From contig JAUWOU010000004.1 of assembly GCA_030612005.1 (NCBI GenBank), forward strand, positions 1 through 64,000: a DNA stretch of 64,000 nucleotides, in the 5' to 3' direction. Positions 39,019 through 49,104 of this stretch are shown here, piece after piece. The notes beneath the pieces are model-generated. The model was not told the origin of the DNA. It searched no databases and was given only the letters and a program-made list of their open reading frames with translations. Every line of letters starts with the position of its first letter. Position 1 is the first letter of the stretch. The translations under genes and the position numbers were made by a program. This DNA is from Candidatus Thorarchaeota archaeon (GTDB lineage: Archaea > Asgardarchaeota > Thorarchaeia > Thorarchaeales > Thorarchaeaceae).

Positions 39019-42000
39019 TTGAAATTGCCGGGAAGGGAACGGGACTTGGTTTACATAGAGAAGCTAGTATGCAAGGGCTTCAAATCATTCGGTCGAGACT
39101 CCGTTACTATAAAATTCAACAAGGGATTTACATGCATTGTTGGTCCTAATGGTTCAGGGAAATCAAATGTAATTGATGCGATATTATTTGTGCTAGGCCA
39201 ACTGAGCGCAAAAACTCTCCGTGCTACAGTTTTCTCTGATTTGTTGTATTCCCCTCCAAAACCACATATGCCACCAAAAGCCAAGACTGCAGTTGTTGAA
39301 CTTCATTTCAATAATAAAGATAGAAAACTGCAGGTCGAATCAGATCGTGTTGTTATTGAGAGGCAGCTTGATGACACAGGGAAGTCAGTTTGTCGTATTA
39401 ATGGTAAGACTTACACTCGTAGTGCAGTTCTTGATGTGCTTGGAACCATTGGTGTCGACCCTAATGGTTACAATCTTGTACTGCAGGGTGAGATTGCCCA
39501 GATGGTCAAGGTCAGCCCCAATGAGCGCCGCAAACTTATCGAAGAGATAGCTGGAATAGCTGCTTATGATGAACAGAAGGATCGAGCGCTCAAGAAACTA
39601 ACAGAGAGCGAGAGTAATCTTGGGAAAGTAGATACTCAACTTCAAGAACGTAGACGCCAGCTTGAGAAACTTGAAGGTGAAAGGGGAGATGCTCTGCGTC
39701 ATAAAGGAATGAATGACCAGATAGAGAAATTCAAAATTGATATTCAATCTTGGAGTGTCATCAAGGGTAGACTAAGGATAGACACTATCAATGAGACTCT
39801 TGCCCAAAGAGCACAAGAAGCTGAAGGACTTGTCACAGAGTTAGTTGAGGTTGAAACAAATAGTGGCACAACTGAAACCGAGATTGATACTATTGACCAT
39901 GAGATTGATCAGATAACTGGAGGAGATTCAGCAAGAGTTTCTGAACAATACGGTATTGTTTCTGCAGCTGTGAACCATGTTAGATCTGATCTAGAACGTG
40001 CACAAGGAGAACATGACGGGTCTGCAAGTGATAGAGCGGGGTTGGTGGAAGAGCTAGAAAAGACCCAGGATGAGATAGCTCAAAATGAGAAAATGTTGAC
40101 TGAAAAGAACGATGATCTTCAAAAACTGGAAAAGGAGATTTCAGGAACTTCAGCTCAGATTATTCGAATGGAAGATTTAGCAGAGAAAGAACAGACTACA
40201 TATTACGAAACAACTCTTCGTCTACAGGATTTGAATAATCAATTACGTGCACTTGATGAGGGTGTTTCAGAAGTTCGATCATCAATTAAATCTGATAATA
40301 GAGAACTTGGTACATCGTATGAAGATGTTCGTGATTCAACAGAGAATCTTGAGAAAACAACTGAGGACCTTGAACAGCTAAAAGGAATCATACCTGAAAA
40401 GAAAGAATCACTAGAAAAGACAGAACAGATTGAATCCGAAAGAAAAGTTGAGATCAAAGAGATTGCAAAACAGTTGAAGGTAGTAGATGCAGAAGTCGAT
40501 GAGAGTGCAAAGATTGTTGCAGCAACTCGAGAAGAACTGATCAAGGTGCAAGCACGTCAAGATGCGCTACAAGAAGCAGAAGATGCATTTCTGAAGAGGC
40601 GAAGAGCTCTTGCAAAAGTCCTCGAACTAAGGGACACTGGTACTATCGAAGGCATCTATGGTACGGTTGCAGAATTGGGAACTATTAATCCAGATTATGC
40701 CACAGCTATGGAGATTGCAGGTGGCAATAGATTATCCCACATAGTTGTAGAAGATGATAATGTAGCTACTGCATGTGTAGATGTTCTGAAACGAGATAGA
40801 GTGGGAAGAGCATCTTTCATACCCCTTGATAAAATCAAAACACATTCACCAAGAAAACTTCCAAATGATGCGGGAGTCATAGATTTTGCTCTTAATCTTG
40901 TTAGCTTTGAACCGAAGATGTCGCCAGCATTCGAATTCGTATTCTCGGATACCATTGTAACTGAAGATTTTGATACTGCTAAACGATTAGGTTTCAAGGG
41001 TCAACGCGCTGTTTCACTCGAAGGAGACCTAGTTGAAAGATCAGGTCTTATGACTGGTGGTTATTATCAAAAAGGTGCAGCGAGGCTATCACTCCAAGTA
41101 GAAGATACTAGTCCAGAAATAACAAAACGGCTTCAGGGTCTAGATGCTATTTTGAGTGAACTCCGCGAGAAACAAGAGAAATTGAGAAGCCAGAAAAAGG
41201 AAATTGATACTGAGATTCAAGAACTATCAAAGAAAAATTACCGTGGTCGACTCGATTTAGAAAAACAAGAAGAGCGATATGATGAACAAGAATATCGAAG
41301 TAGTATTCTGAAAGAAAGAATCGAGAAGGGCACACTCACAATCAGTGCACTTGAGGCTCAAATTACCAATCTCCAAGAACGCGATGATGAGCTTACTGTC
41401 CAACGTGAACGTGTAATGGCACAGCGAGACCAGTACAATGAAGACCTCACAAAGTCAGATTCTGCAAAATTGAATCAGGATATTAAAGATCTAAAAGAGG
41501 TCCTAGAGCAGTACCAGAAGAAACGTGAAAAGATGCAGACTAACCTTACAGCCCTTAGAGTTGGACTTGATGAACGACTCGGACCAAAGGCCGTTGAGAT
41601 TGAGTCTAAAATCCAAGCACTTGATGTAGTGCTGCCTGGATTGGAGGAACAAGTCAAGCGTTTTGAGATGGGACTCGCGGAGAGAGAGAAAGAGTTTGTC
41701 AAATTGAAGAGTGAGCGCGAAGAGATTGATGAGGCGGTTAAGGACAAACGAGTCCGTCAACTAGAGTTGAGGGAGAAATTACGCAACCTAAGGATGAGAC
41801 ATGAGGAGATTCGTGAAGCTCAAACATCGAATGAGAAAGCCGTGTATAGGTTACAGACTGAACAAAATCGTCTTGAAACGGACATAGTTGCTTTCGTCGC
41901 AGAACTTGGAACTCTCACTGACACAGATGAAGCTCTTGAAGATAGAAAGGATGAACGTGAACTTACATACAGAGAACTTGAAGAGTTTCAAGAGAAAATC

Positions 42001-42636
42001 AAAGAGATTGAAAGAGAACTTGAAGCAATGGGTCCTGTAAATCTGAAAGCATTAACAGATTACGAATCTGAACGTGACCGATATGATGAGATAGTAGACA
42101 AAAAGACCCAGCTGGAAGAGGAACGAAAAGAAATTCTTGCATTTATGGAAGAACTTGAGGCAGAGAAGACTCAGAAATTCCTAACGGTCTATAATGAGAT
42201 TGCTGATAATTTTGCAACAGTGTTTGCTCGACTTTCACCTGGTGGTGACGCTACTCTCATGCTTGAGAATCCTGAGCACCCATTGATGGGTGGAATTACT
42301 GTAAGATCAAAGCCAAGAGGTAAAGAATTAGTCACTCTTGATGCTATGAGTGGTGGAGAAAAGACCATAACTGGTCTTGCTCTAATCTTTGCAATCCAGA
42401 TGTATAACCCCACTAGTTTCTACATTTTTGATGAGATTGATGCAGCTCTAGACAATGTTAATGCTCACAATGTAGCTCTGCTAATCTCAGAGATGGCTAA
42501 AGCATCTCAGTTCGTTGTGGTATCATTAAGAGACACTACTGTTAGAAAAGCCGATCTTCTCATTGGTGTATCTAACCAAGATGGAATATCAAAGATTGTG
42601 TCGGTAGACCTAGAAGAGGTGAGTGCTAAATCATGA
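39019..42636 (+). CDS. smc: Chromosome segregation ATPase SMC
   Basis: CIVGPNGSGKSNVIDAILFVLGQ, hinge region, LDAMSGGEKTITGLALIFAI, FYIFDEIDAALDN. Confidence 0.97.
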   Translation: MKLPGRERDLVYIEKLVCKGFKSFGRDSVTIKFNKGFTCIVGPNGSGKSNVIDAILFVLGQLSAKTLRATVFSDLLYSPPKPHMPPKAKTAVVELHFNNKDRKLQVESDRVVIERQLDDTGKSVCRINGKTYTRSAVLDVLGTIGVDPNGYNLVLQGEIAQMVKVSPNERRKLIEEIAGIAAYDEQKDRALKKLTESESNLGKVDTQLQERRRQLEKLEGERGDALRHKGMNDQIEKFKIDIQSWSVIKGRLRIDTINETLAQRAQEAEGLVTELVEVETNSGTTETEIDTIDHEIDQITGGDSARVSEQYGIVSAAVNHVRSDLERAQGEHDGSASDRAGLVEELEKTQDEIAQNEKMLTEKNDDLQKLEKEISGTSAQIIRMEDLAEKEQTTYYETTLRLQDLNNQLRALDEGVSEVRSSIKSDNRELGTSYEDVRDSTENLEKTTEDLEQLKGIIPEKKESLEKTEQIESERKVEIKEIAKQLKVVDAEVDESAKIVAATREELIKVQARQDALQEAEDAFLKRRRALAKVLELRDTGTIEGIYGTVAELGTINPDYATAMEIAGGNRLSHIVVEDDNVATACVDVLKRDRVGRASFIPLDKIKTHSPRKLPNDAGVIDFALNLVSFEPKMSPAFEFVFSDTIVTEDFDTAKRLGFKGQRAVSLEGDLVERSGLMTGGYYQKGAARLSLQVEDTSPEITKRLQGLDAILSELREKQEKLRSQKKEIDTEIQELSKKNYRGRLDLEKQEERYDEQEYRSSILKERIEKGTLTISALEAQITNLQERDDELTVQRERVMAQRDQYNEDLTKSDSAKLNQDIKDLKEVLEQYQKKREKMQTNLTALRVGLDERLGPKAVEIESKIQALDVVLPGLEEQVKRFEMGLAEREKEFVKLKSEREEIDEAVKDKRVRQLELREKLRNLRMRHEEIREAQTSNEKAVYRLQTEQNRLETDIVAFVAELGTLTDTDEALEDRKDERELTYRELEEFQEKIKEIERELEAMGPVNLKALTDYESERDRYDEIVDKKTQLEEERKEILAFMEELEAEKTQKFLTVYNEIADNFATVFARLSPGGDATLMLENPEHPLMGGITVRSKPRGKELVTLDAMSGGEKTITGLALIFAIQMYNPTSFYIFDEIDAALDNVNAHNVALLISEMAKASQFVVVSLRDTTVRKADLLIGVSNQDGISKIVSVDLEEVSAKS

Positions 42637-43343
42637 TGGGTGATGACTCACCATTCTGGGCAACTCCACCATATATCCTTCTTACTGATGTCCTTCAATT
42701 GGATAAAGTGGAGCCTTGGAACGTAGATGTTGGAAAACTTGTTGTTGGTTTCCTTAATGAAATGAAGCGAATGGGAGATATTGATTTCCGCATATCAGGA
42801 AATGCTCTCTATTCTGCATCGGTCATCTTCATGCGTAAGACGCGAGATCTTGTTCAACTTGGAATACTTCCGCCAGAGAAAGATGACGATGATGAGGAAC
42901 TAGAGATTCCTTTGATTCGTCCTCCATTTAGACTGACTAACCGTAGAGTTACCATGGAAGAATTACTAATAGCAATGGACCATGTCTTGAGCAAGGGGGT
43001 CAGAAAGAGAAGTATTCCCACCAAACGCCAATACAAAATAAAGGCAGATCCAATTACATTCACAATGAACGTGGACCAGGCGAATATCGAGGAAACCTTG
43101 GCAGAGGCGTATATGGACCTGCAAAGATTGTTGAAAGTAGGCGAATCTTCAAAATTCACAGATATCTTGATGAACAACACTAGAAAAGAGATAGTTCGTG
43201 TCTTCTTCTCAATTCTGTTCCTTTATAATCGTAAGTTCATAGACATCTGGATGGATGAAAATGTTATTTGGGTGAAAATGATTGAACCACCGGAGATTAA
43301 TGAAGAAGAAACTAAGGAAGCAACACCAACGATAAAGAGCTAA
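42633..43343 (+). CDS. scpA: ScpA-like kleisin
   Basis: Position after smc with ATGA overlap; ILLTDVLQLDKVEPWNVDVGKLVVGFLNEMKRMGDIDFRISGNALYSASVIFMRKTRDL. Confidence 0.88.
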   Translation: MMGDDSPFWATPPYILLTDVLQLDKVEPWNVDVGKLVVGFLNEMKRMGDIDFRISGNALYSASVIFMRKTRDLVQLGILPPEKDDDDEELEIPLIRPPFRLTNRRVTMEELLIAMDHVLSKGVRKRSIPTKRQYKIKADPITFTMNVDQANIEETLAEAYMDLQRLLKVGESSKFTDILMNNTRKEIVRVFFSILFLYNRKFIDIWMDENVIWVKMIEPPEINEEETKEATPTIKS

Positions 43344-43352
43344 GGTGATTTT

Positions 43353-43904
43353 ATGGAAGAAGATTTGGTAACACTTGAAGCAGCCCTTTATGTATCGGGC
43401 AGAGCTTTAACACTTGAAGAGTTATCCAATATCATAGGAAAATCACAATCAACTGCACAGAAACTTCTAGACGAACTTGGTTTTGAATACAGTAAACGAA
43501 AGGGAGCATTAGAAGTTGTAGCTCTTCCTAGAGACCGTTATGCAATGCAGCTTCGACCTGAACTCACACCAAGTGTTGGAAAATTGATACCTGGTGGTCT
43601 TCTATCATATGCAACATTGCAAACTTTGGTGATTATCGCAATAAAACAACCAATTATTCAATCAGTGCTTGTAACAGAAAGAGGAACGCACTGCTACGAT
43701 CATGTGAAGGAACTCATCGAGAAGAAATTTGTTGAGGCTGTGCCAGAGGGAAGGTCGAAAACTCTGACAACAACTCCACTCTTTGCGGACTACTTTGGAC
43801 TTGACAATGATAGAATCAAACTTAAAGCTCAACTCAAATTTAAAATAAAAAAAATACTTGAAGACCATCGAGAAGCAGAAGAGGTTTCTGTGGTCCAAGA
43901 CTAA
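43353..43904 (+). CDS. scpB: ScpB-like winged-helix protein
   Basis: LVTLEAALYVSGRALTLEELSNIIGKS...LSYATLQTLVIIAIKQPIIQSVLVTERG. Confidence 0.88.
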   Translation: MEEDLVTLEAALYVSGRALTLEELSNIIGKSQSTAQKLLDELGFEYSKRKGALEVVALPRDRYAMQLRPELTPSVGKLIPGGLLSYATLQTLVIIAIKQPIIQSVLVTERGTHCYDHVKELIEKKFVEAVPEGRSKTLTTTPLFADYFGLDNDRIKLKAQLKFKIKKILEDHREAEEVSVVQD

Positions 43905-43920
43905 TTTTGAATGTACTTCA

Positions 43921-44403
43921 TCAGATTGGTGTACCTATTGATACAAGAAGCAAGATTCCAAGAGCTAGTAGGAAGAGTCCTGAAATGAAACCGGTATTTT
44001 TTCTGAATTTGATTAAAATTGCTGTATGGGCGACGCCATTGAGAATTCCATTGAATGCTACACCAATACCGTAGATTATTGCCCAAGGAGCACCTGCATT
44101 AACTGGAAAATAGAACAGAAAACTCAACAATATTAAGACATGACTGAAAGCTACCAAGAAATTCCGTGTACCTAGTTGTTCTTTGGGAGTTCCATCAGCG
44201 TTCTTCCTCAGTTTTGCTTCCATTTCCCATGCTTTAGTAAAATTTTCTTCAAGTAAATGACCGGCCATTGCAAAACAAAGAAGTAGGTATATTGTGGGAG
44301 AGAAGGCGAATGGTGCTATTTGAGTAGGAAAAAGATATCCTACAGCAATTGATATCGTAGTCAAGAGAGTAAGGAAGATAACAAGCGGATGGGCGATTTT
44401 CAT
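43921..44403 (-). CDS. Membrane protein of unknown function
   Basis: 160-aa ORF, several TM segments. Confidence 0.6.
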   Translation of the reverse strand: MKIAHPLVIFLTLLTTISIAVGYLFPTQIAPFAFSPTIYLLLCFAMAGHLLEENFTKAWEMEAKLRKNADGTPKEQLGTRNFLVAFSHVLILLSFLFYFPVNAGAPWAIIYGIGVAFNGILNGVAHTAILIKFRKNTGFISGLFLLALGILLLVSIGTPI

Positions 44404-44463
44404 TTATTTCACAAGTGTAGCCACTGATAACCAAGTTATTAAAATTCCGAGATTGAGTGAACT

Positions 44464-45477
44464 TTAACAGACTCGAGGTACTGGTTCACCATAAGGTACC
44501 TGTATCACTTTTCTTCCACCAATTGCAGTCTTCATAAGAACCCTCGATGGACCTTTCTGGAATTTCCCTACGAGTTGGGCATCTTTGGTAGATTCATGCT
44601 TGCGAAGAACTCCAAGGATATCATCTGTGTAATTGGAATCAACAGCCATTACGAATTTACCTTCACTGCTCATGTGTAGTGGATTCAGACCCAGTACTTC
44701 ACAGAGTGACTGGACTGCTGGGCGAACTGGAATAAGGCTCTCTTGAATTTCAAGTTCCAATTGTGATTTCGATGCTATTTCATTTAGTGCAACCGCCGTA
44801 CCACCTCTTGTGGGATCTTTCATTGCATGAACACCCCCCACATCAAGACAATCATGAATTGGATTCCAAAGTGGAGCAACATCACTAGTCAGACTGGTTT
44901 CAAACTCCAAACCTTCTCGATGTGCCAAGAGGACTGTACCATGGTCTCCGATGGGACCAGAGATTATGAGGTCATCACCTGCCCTTGCACCTCCATCGGA
45001 CACTGGTCGGTCAAGATAGATTTCACCAATACCAGTAGTGGACATGATGAGTCCATCTAGGGTTCCAACTGGCATGACCTTCGTATCCCCGGCAACCATT
45101 GCGATACCTAGTGGTTCGATGATACTGTTCAAAGAGGTGAGCACTGTCTGAAGTGTTTCAATCTTTGTTCCTTCTTCAACAATGACTGTATTTGTCATTG
45201 CAATTGGTCGAGCACCCATGACAGCTATATCATTCACTGTGCCACAGGCTGTTAGAGTGCCCAAATTACCGCCTGGAAAAAAGATTGGATGAACAGTATG
45301 TGCATCAGTGCATACAATCAGATTAGTTCCAGATACCTGAACAGTAGCTCCATCATCCATCTCATCAAGACCGATAGAGCCACTCTTTCTTCGACTAAAC
45401 GAGGGAATGATTACTTCTTCCAACAATCGCTGCATAATCTTACCACCAGCACCGTGAGCGGATTCTATCGTAGGCAT
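44464..45477 (-). CDS. hypE: Hydrogenase maturation factor HypE
   Basis: SAHGAGGKIMQRLLEE, LDEMDDGATV, DPTRGGTAVALNEIA, C-terminal PRVC. Confidence 0.92.
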   Translation of the reverse strand: MPTIESAHGAGGKIMQRLLEEVIIPSFSRRKSGSIGLDEMDDGATVQVSGTNLIVCTDAHTVHPIFFPGGNLGTLTACGTVNDIAVMGARPIAMTNTVIVEEGTKIETLQTVLTSLNSIIEPLGIAMVAGDTKVMPVGTLDGLIMSTTGIGEIYLDRPVSDGGARAGDDLIISGPIGDHGTVLLAHREGLEFETSLTSDVAPLWNPIHDCLDVGGVHAMKDPTRGGTAVALNEIASKSQLELEIQESLIPVRPAVQSLCEVLGLNPLHMSSEGKFVMAVDSNYTDDILGVLRKHESTKDAQLVGKFQKGPSRVLMKTAIGGRKVIQVPYGEPVPRVC

Positions 45478-45634
45478 CTGTCATTCTCCGAGTATTCGAT
45501 ATGTCAAGATAATTATAGATTGTATTTGAACAGAACTATTGGGACGTCCTAGTGTCTGTGGAAGTTCGCCACTAAGCAAGATTTAAAACCACTCCACAGA
45601 GTGCGTCATTGACCTAACAAAGAGGTAGTCAAAT

Positions 45635-46012
45635 ATGGCCATCTGGCATAGAAGATCTAATCGTACAAGCACTGGATCTCGATTAAGGCGATTCCGTAGC
45701 AAGAGAAAGTATGAGATGGGCCGCACTCCAACTGAAACCCTGATGGGTGACACAAAGAGGATAATAGTCGATAGCAGGGGTAAGGCAAAGAAGACACCAG
45801 CCCTTAGAATTCAATTTGCTAACGTAACAGACCCTGCAAAGGGAGTTACATTTCGTGCAGAGATTCAGGACGTTGAAACGAATCCTGCAAACATGGACTA
45901 CCAACGGAGAAAGGTCATCACCAGAGGTACAATCATCAAGACTACAAAGGGTCGTGCTAAGGTCACAAATCGCCCAGGTCAAGATGGTATTCTGAATGCC
46001 ATACTAATCTAG
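45635..46012 (+). CDS. rps8e: Ribosomal protein S8e
   Basis: GSRLRRFRSKRKYEMGRTPTETLMGD...NPANMDYQRRKVITRGTIIKTTKGRAKVTNRPGQDGILNAILI. Confidence 0.95.
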   Translation: MAIWHRRSNRTSTGSRLRRFRSKRKYEMGRTPTETLMGDTKRIIVDSRGKAKKTPALRIQFANVTDPAKGVTFRAEIQDVETNPANMDYQRRKVITRGTIIKTTKGRAKVTNRPGQDGILNAILI

Positions 46013-46044
46013 TTTTGTTAGATTATTTCCTGTAAAGTTTTTCA

Positions 46045-46437
46045 CTATGTAGTGGATTCTGAAATTTCTGCTTCTATGCTAGCAATGATGAAGTCCTTTC
46101 CACCAGTGATTGTAGTCGAGCTGGATCCACATTTGGGACATTTCATCGGAGCAAAGACAGCTATCTGAGGTGGAATATCAGGGTCAACCTTAGATTCTCC
46201 TTCAAAACCACAATCACCACATAAAAGCTGACCTTTGACTATTTTTATGCAAAGTTCTGCACCCTCCACTATTGTATTCTTACTTGCAATCTCAAAGTTG
46301 AATGAAAGCTGTTCAGGAATTAGAAATGTAAACTCGCCCACTTCAACATTAACTACTGTGATCTTTGTAGCATTGTTGCTCTTAGCAGCTTCTAGGGCTG
46401 TATCAACAATTGAACATGCAGCAGAGAATTCGTGCAA
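46045..46437 (-). CDS. hypA: Hydrogenase nickel incorporation protein HypA (TTG start)
   Basis: TTG at 46437 gives MHEFSAACSIVDTAL (conserved MHExS); Zn site CGDCG...CPKCGSS; GKDFIIASIEAE. Confidence 0.88.
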   Translation of the reverse strand: MHEFSAACSIVDTALEAAKSNNATKITVVNVEVGEFTFLIPEQLSFNFEIASKNTIVEGAELCIKIVKGQLLCGDCGFEGESKVDPDIPPQIAVFAPMKCPKCGSSSTTITGGKDFIIASIEAEISESTT

Positions 46438-46559
46438 ATGGAGGCACCATGTAAATGATGTTTTATGCCAGTTAAGTCGTTTCCGTTGTGGCGAAAGCAA
46501 CTAAGACACTTTTTATATGAAACAGTGTTTATTCCTGTCGCGTTTGAGGAGTTATCATC

Positions 46560-47114
46560 TTGTCAAAGTCTACTAAGACAGCCAAGAAAGGGAGTAAGCC
46601 AAAAAAAAGGGATACTGTAAAAACCACTAAAATTACAAAGACGAAGAAGGCATCAGCTCCTAAGAAGAAGAAGACAGCAAAGAAGAAACCAGCTCCAAAA
46701 AAGAAAACTACGAGTAAAAAGAAGAAAAGCCCAACAAAAACTGCTGTTGATCGTGCTGTATTAAAAGAACTCGAAAATGAGATGGGAAACCAAGATGAAC
46801 AGGTCAGTCTTGGGGCGATTGGAAGACTAGGTCTCATGAAGAACCGTCAGGCAACACAGGTTTTGATTGTCGGACTCAAAGACCCAAGGCATATGGTCAG
46901 AATTCATGTAGCAGCTCAACTTGGAGAAAGAAAAGACTCGAAAGCAGTCGATGCTCTAATCGATGCCCTTCAGGACGAATCAATTTTCGTGAGACAAACG
47001 GTAGCAGGAGCTCTTGAAAATATAGGTAGTGCAAAGGCAAAGAAAGCAGTCAAAAAGGCTGAAAACGATAACTTACTTCTTGATGAACTACCTGAAGGTC
47101 GACGTTTAGACTAA
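46560..47114 (+). CDS. HEAT-repeat protein with lysine-rich histone H1-like N-terminal tail
   Basis: MSKSTKTAKKGSKPKK...AKKKPAPKKK; HEAT: VGLKDPRHMVRIHVAAQLGERKDSKAVDALIDALQDESIFVRQTVAGALENIG; start near 46560. Confidence 0.8.
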   Translation: MSKSTKTAKKGSKPKKRDTVKTTKITKTKKASAPKKKKTAKKKPAPKKKTTSKKKKSPTKTAVDRAVLKELENEMGNQDEQVSLGAIGRLGLMKNRQATQVLIVGLKDPRHMVRIHVAAQLGERKDSKAVDALIDALQDESIFVRQTVAGALENIGSAKAKKAVKKAENDNLLLDELPEGRRLD

Positions 47115-47215
47115 GAGCAATCTTCCTTCAAATCAAGGATACTATGAGCTAGCTCTTCTTATATTGCTGAAGTAATCGATGAATATTAGAAGCCTGAAAC
47201 CCGGAGGCAGTAAGT

Positions 47216-47755
47216 ATGGAAGACCATGGTGAAATTGCTAAACTTGAAGCGGCAATCAAAGATCTTGACCTTGATTATATGCGTGGATGGGTGTCAGAAG
47301 AAGAATACCAGACAAAGATGAATGGACTGAAATCAAGTTTGATAGCAGCTGGAGGAACCCCATCAGCATCGCCTACTCCAAAAATAGAAGCATCAGAGAT
47401 ACAGACTGCCAAATTGCAACCACCTCAGATAAAAAAGAAAGCTACTGTTGATCCTGTTACAGCTGTAAAGAGAACTGTTCAAGCAATGAGAAGAATATCA
47501 ATAGAGAGATTATCTCAGGAGTCTGGAGTTTCAGCACACAATGTTACCAAGATTTTAGGAGACCTTCTTGATGGAAGAGAACTCTCTGGCAGAGTTGACC
47601 ACGATGCAGGTGATTTCATTCTTGGAACAGGAACCGGTCCTCCACCTAAAACCATTCATGGTTGTCCCTATTGTAGAACTGAGTTAGAGAGAGTAGCAGT
47701 GAAGGGAGAAACAGTTACCTGTTCAGTGTGTAGAGAGTCCTTCATTGTATCATAA
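47216..47755 (+). CDS. Winged-helix plus C-terminal zinc-ribbon protein
   Basis: RISIERLSQESGVSAHNVTKILGDLLDGRELSGRVDHDAGDFIL; CPYCRTELERV...CSVCRESFIV. Confidence 0.65.
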   Translation: MEDHGEIAKLEAAIKDLDLDYMRGWVSEEEYQTKMNGLKSSLIAAGGTPSASPTPKIEASEIQTAKLQPPQIKKKATVDPVTAVKRTVQAMRRISIERLSQESGVSAHNVTKILGDLLDGRELSGRVDHDAGDFILGTGTGPPPKTIHGCPYCRTELERVAVKGETVTCSVCRESFIVS

Positions 47756-47783
47756 TCAATTCTCAACCAGGTGATATTCTCAA

Positions 47784-49055
47784 ATGGACCTTGTTGAATC
47801 ATGTCTAAAGGCAAAGGGTAGAGAGGCTGTGAAAGCAGTCAGAGCTATGTTACCTTCTGTTAGACCATCAGCAATCTGGGCAATAATAATGCACGCAGCA
47901 GCATGGCATGAGGAACGATCATATGATACATCTCATGCTACAATTGCAGTTTATACAGTTCATCGGATGATTGAGAGTCTTGGTGAACATTCAAGTCTGA
48001 TAACAGAGAATGCCCTTGCGTCACAGACAATTAACCTTCCTGATGAACATAGGACAAGCTTGCAGGAGGTATTGGTCGAACGGCTAGCATATCATTTAGC
48101 CGATACAGATCACTGGCGACCTGAACATGGTCCGCGATATGACATTAGAACTCGGCTTGATTCAAAAGGAAATGCAGTTCAAATCTATGTTCAGTCAATT
48201 AGAGAGCATGTACAAATGAGTGCTCTGAAAGCTGCTGCAGTTCTAGGAGCAAGAAACGATCGTACTATGCTCATCAGAGCTACAGCATCAATAGCAGCAG
48301 AAGAACCGGATAGGCTAGGACATGGTTTCATTATGCCTACTTCTCTTGCCATGGAGCTTCCAGCCCCAGAATATACTCGACCACATATTGCTTCATTATG
48401 GCATCTCACAGAGTATCTATCAAGAAAAGTATCATCCAAGGCTGTTGAAGGGTTCAGTATGGATGAAAAGATAGGAAAATTTACAAAACAGACTGACCTA
48501 TCGCCTAATCAAAATCTATTCTTGAATTCAGTAATTAATATTGGAACCTTAGGGCATAATGCAATTTTCGCACATAGAATATCAGAGGCTGCACGATTAG
48601 GTCTTGTCAATACAAATACAATCCAGTGGCTTCTGAAAAAACTTGAACGGAATGTTGGATCTAATATTGATGTTGCGGACGACTTGTCGCTCACCGACCT
48701 CATTAGTAAAAAGGAGGGTACTAACTGGGACGTCCAACCCACTGAGATTAGTTTACCAAGTTCGAAGAAAGTCAGGGAATGGATATGTGCAGAACATGAG
48801 GATCTTTGGGATGCAATGTTTCATCAAGAATCATCAGTGTTTGAAAACATGATTCTAGAGATGGATGATGATTCTTGGCCAATAGTAAGAGCATTACAAT
48901 ACGCGATGGTTGCATTTACTGGAGATATGGAAGCCTCACATCCATTGATTTTCACCCAATCTGTTTGGGGTCTAGTTGATAATCAACTAGTTTCAGATTC
49001 TCTTGTTGCATTACAGGTTCATAGGTTTCTCAGAGAACAACTAAATGGAATGTAA
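47784..49055 (+). CDS. Protein of unknown function
   Basis: 423-aa uninterrupted ORF. Confidence 0.7.
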   Translation: MDLVESCLKAKGREAVKAVRAMLPSVRPSAIWAIIMHAAAWHEERSYDTSHATIAVYTVHRMIESLGEHSSLITENALASQTINLPDEHRTSLQEVLVERLAYHLADTDHWRPEHGPRYDIRTRLDSKGNAVQIYVQSIREHVQMSALKAAAVLGARNDRTMLIRATASIAAEEPDRLGHGFIMPTSLAMELPAPEYTRPHIASLWHLTEYLSRKVSSKAVEGFSMDEKIGKFTKQTDLSPNQNLFLNSVINIGTLGHNAIFAHRISEAARLGLVNTNTIQWLLKKLERNVGSNIDVADDLSLTDLISKKEGTNWDVQPTEISLPSSKKVREWICAEHEDLWDAMFHQESSVFENMILEMDDDSWPIVRALQYAMVAFTGDMEASHPLIFTQSVWGLVDNQLVSDSLVALQVHRFLREQLNGM

Positions 49056-49068
49056 AAAGAAGAATGCG

Positions 49069-49085
49069 GAGAGGATTGTCCTCTC
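49069..49085. terminator. Hairpin GAGAGGA-TTG-TCCTCTC between convergent genes
   Basis: 7-bp perfect stem, 3-nt loop. Confidence 0.65.
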
Positions 49086-49104
49086 TCACATAATCTGTAG
49101 TTGT

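Noticed and set aside
46560-46740. Lysine-codon-rich AAG/AAA tract looking like a simple repeat
   Set aside because: Explained as the coding sequence of the H1-like tail
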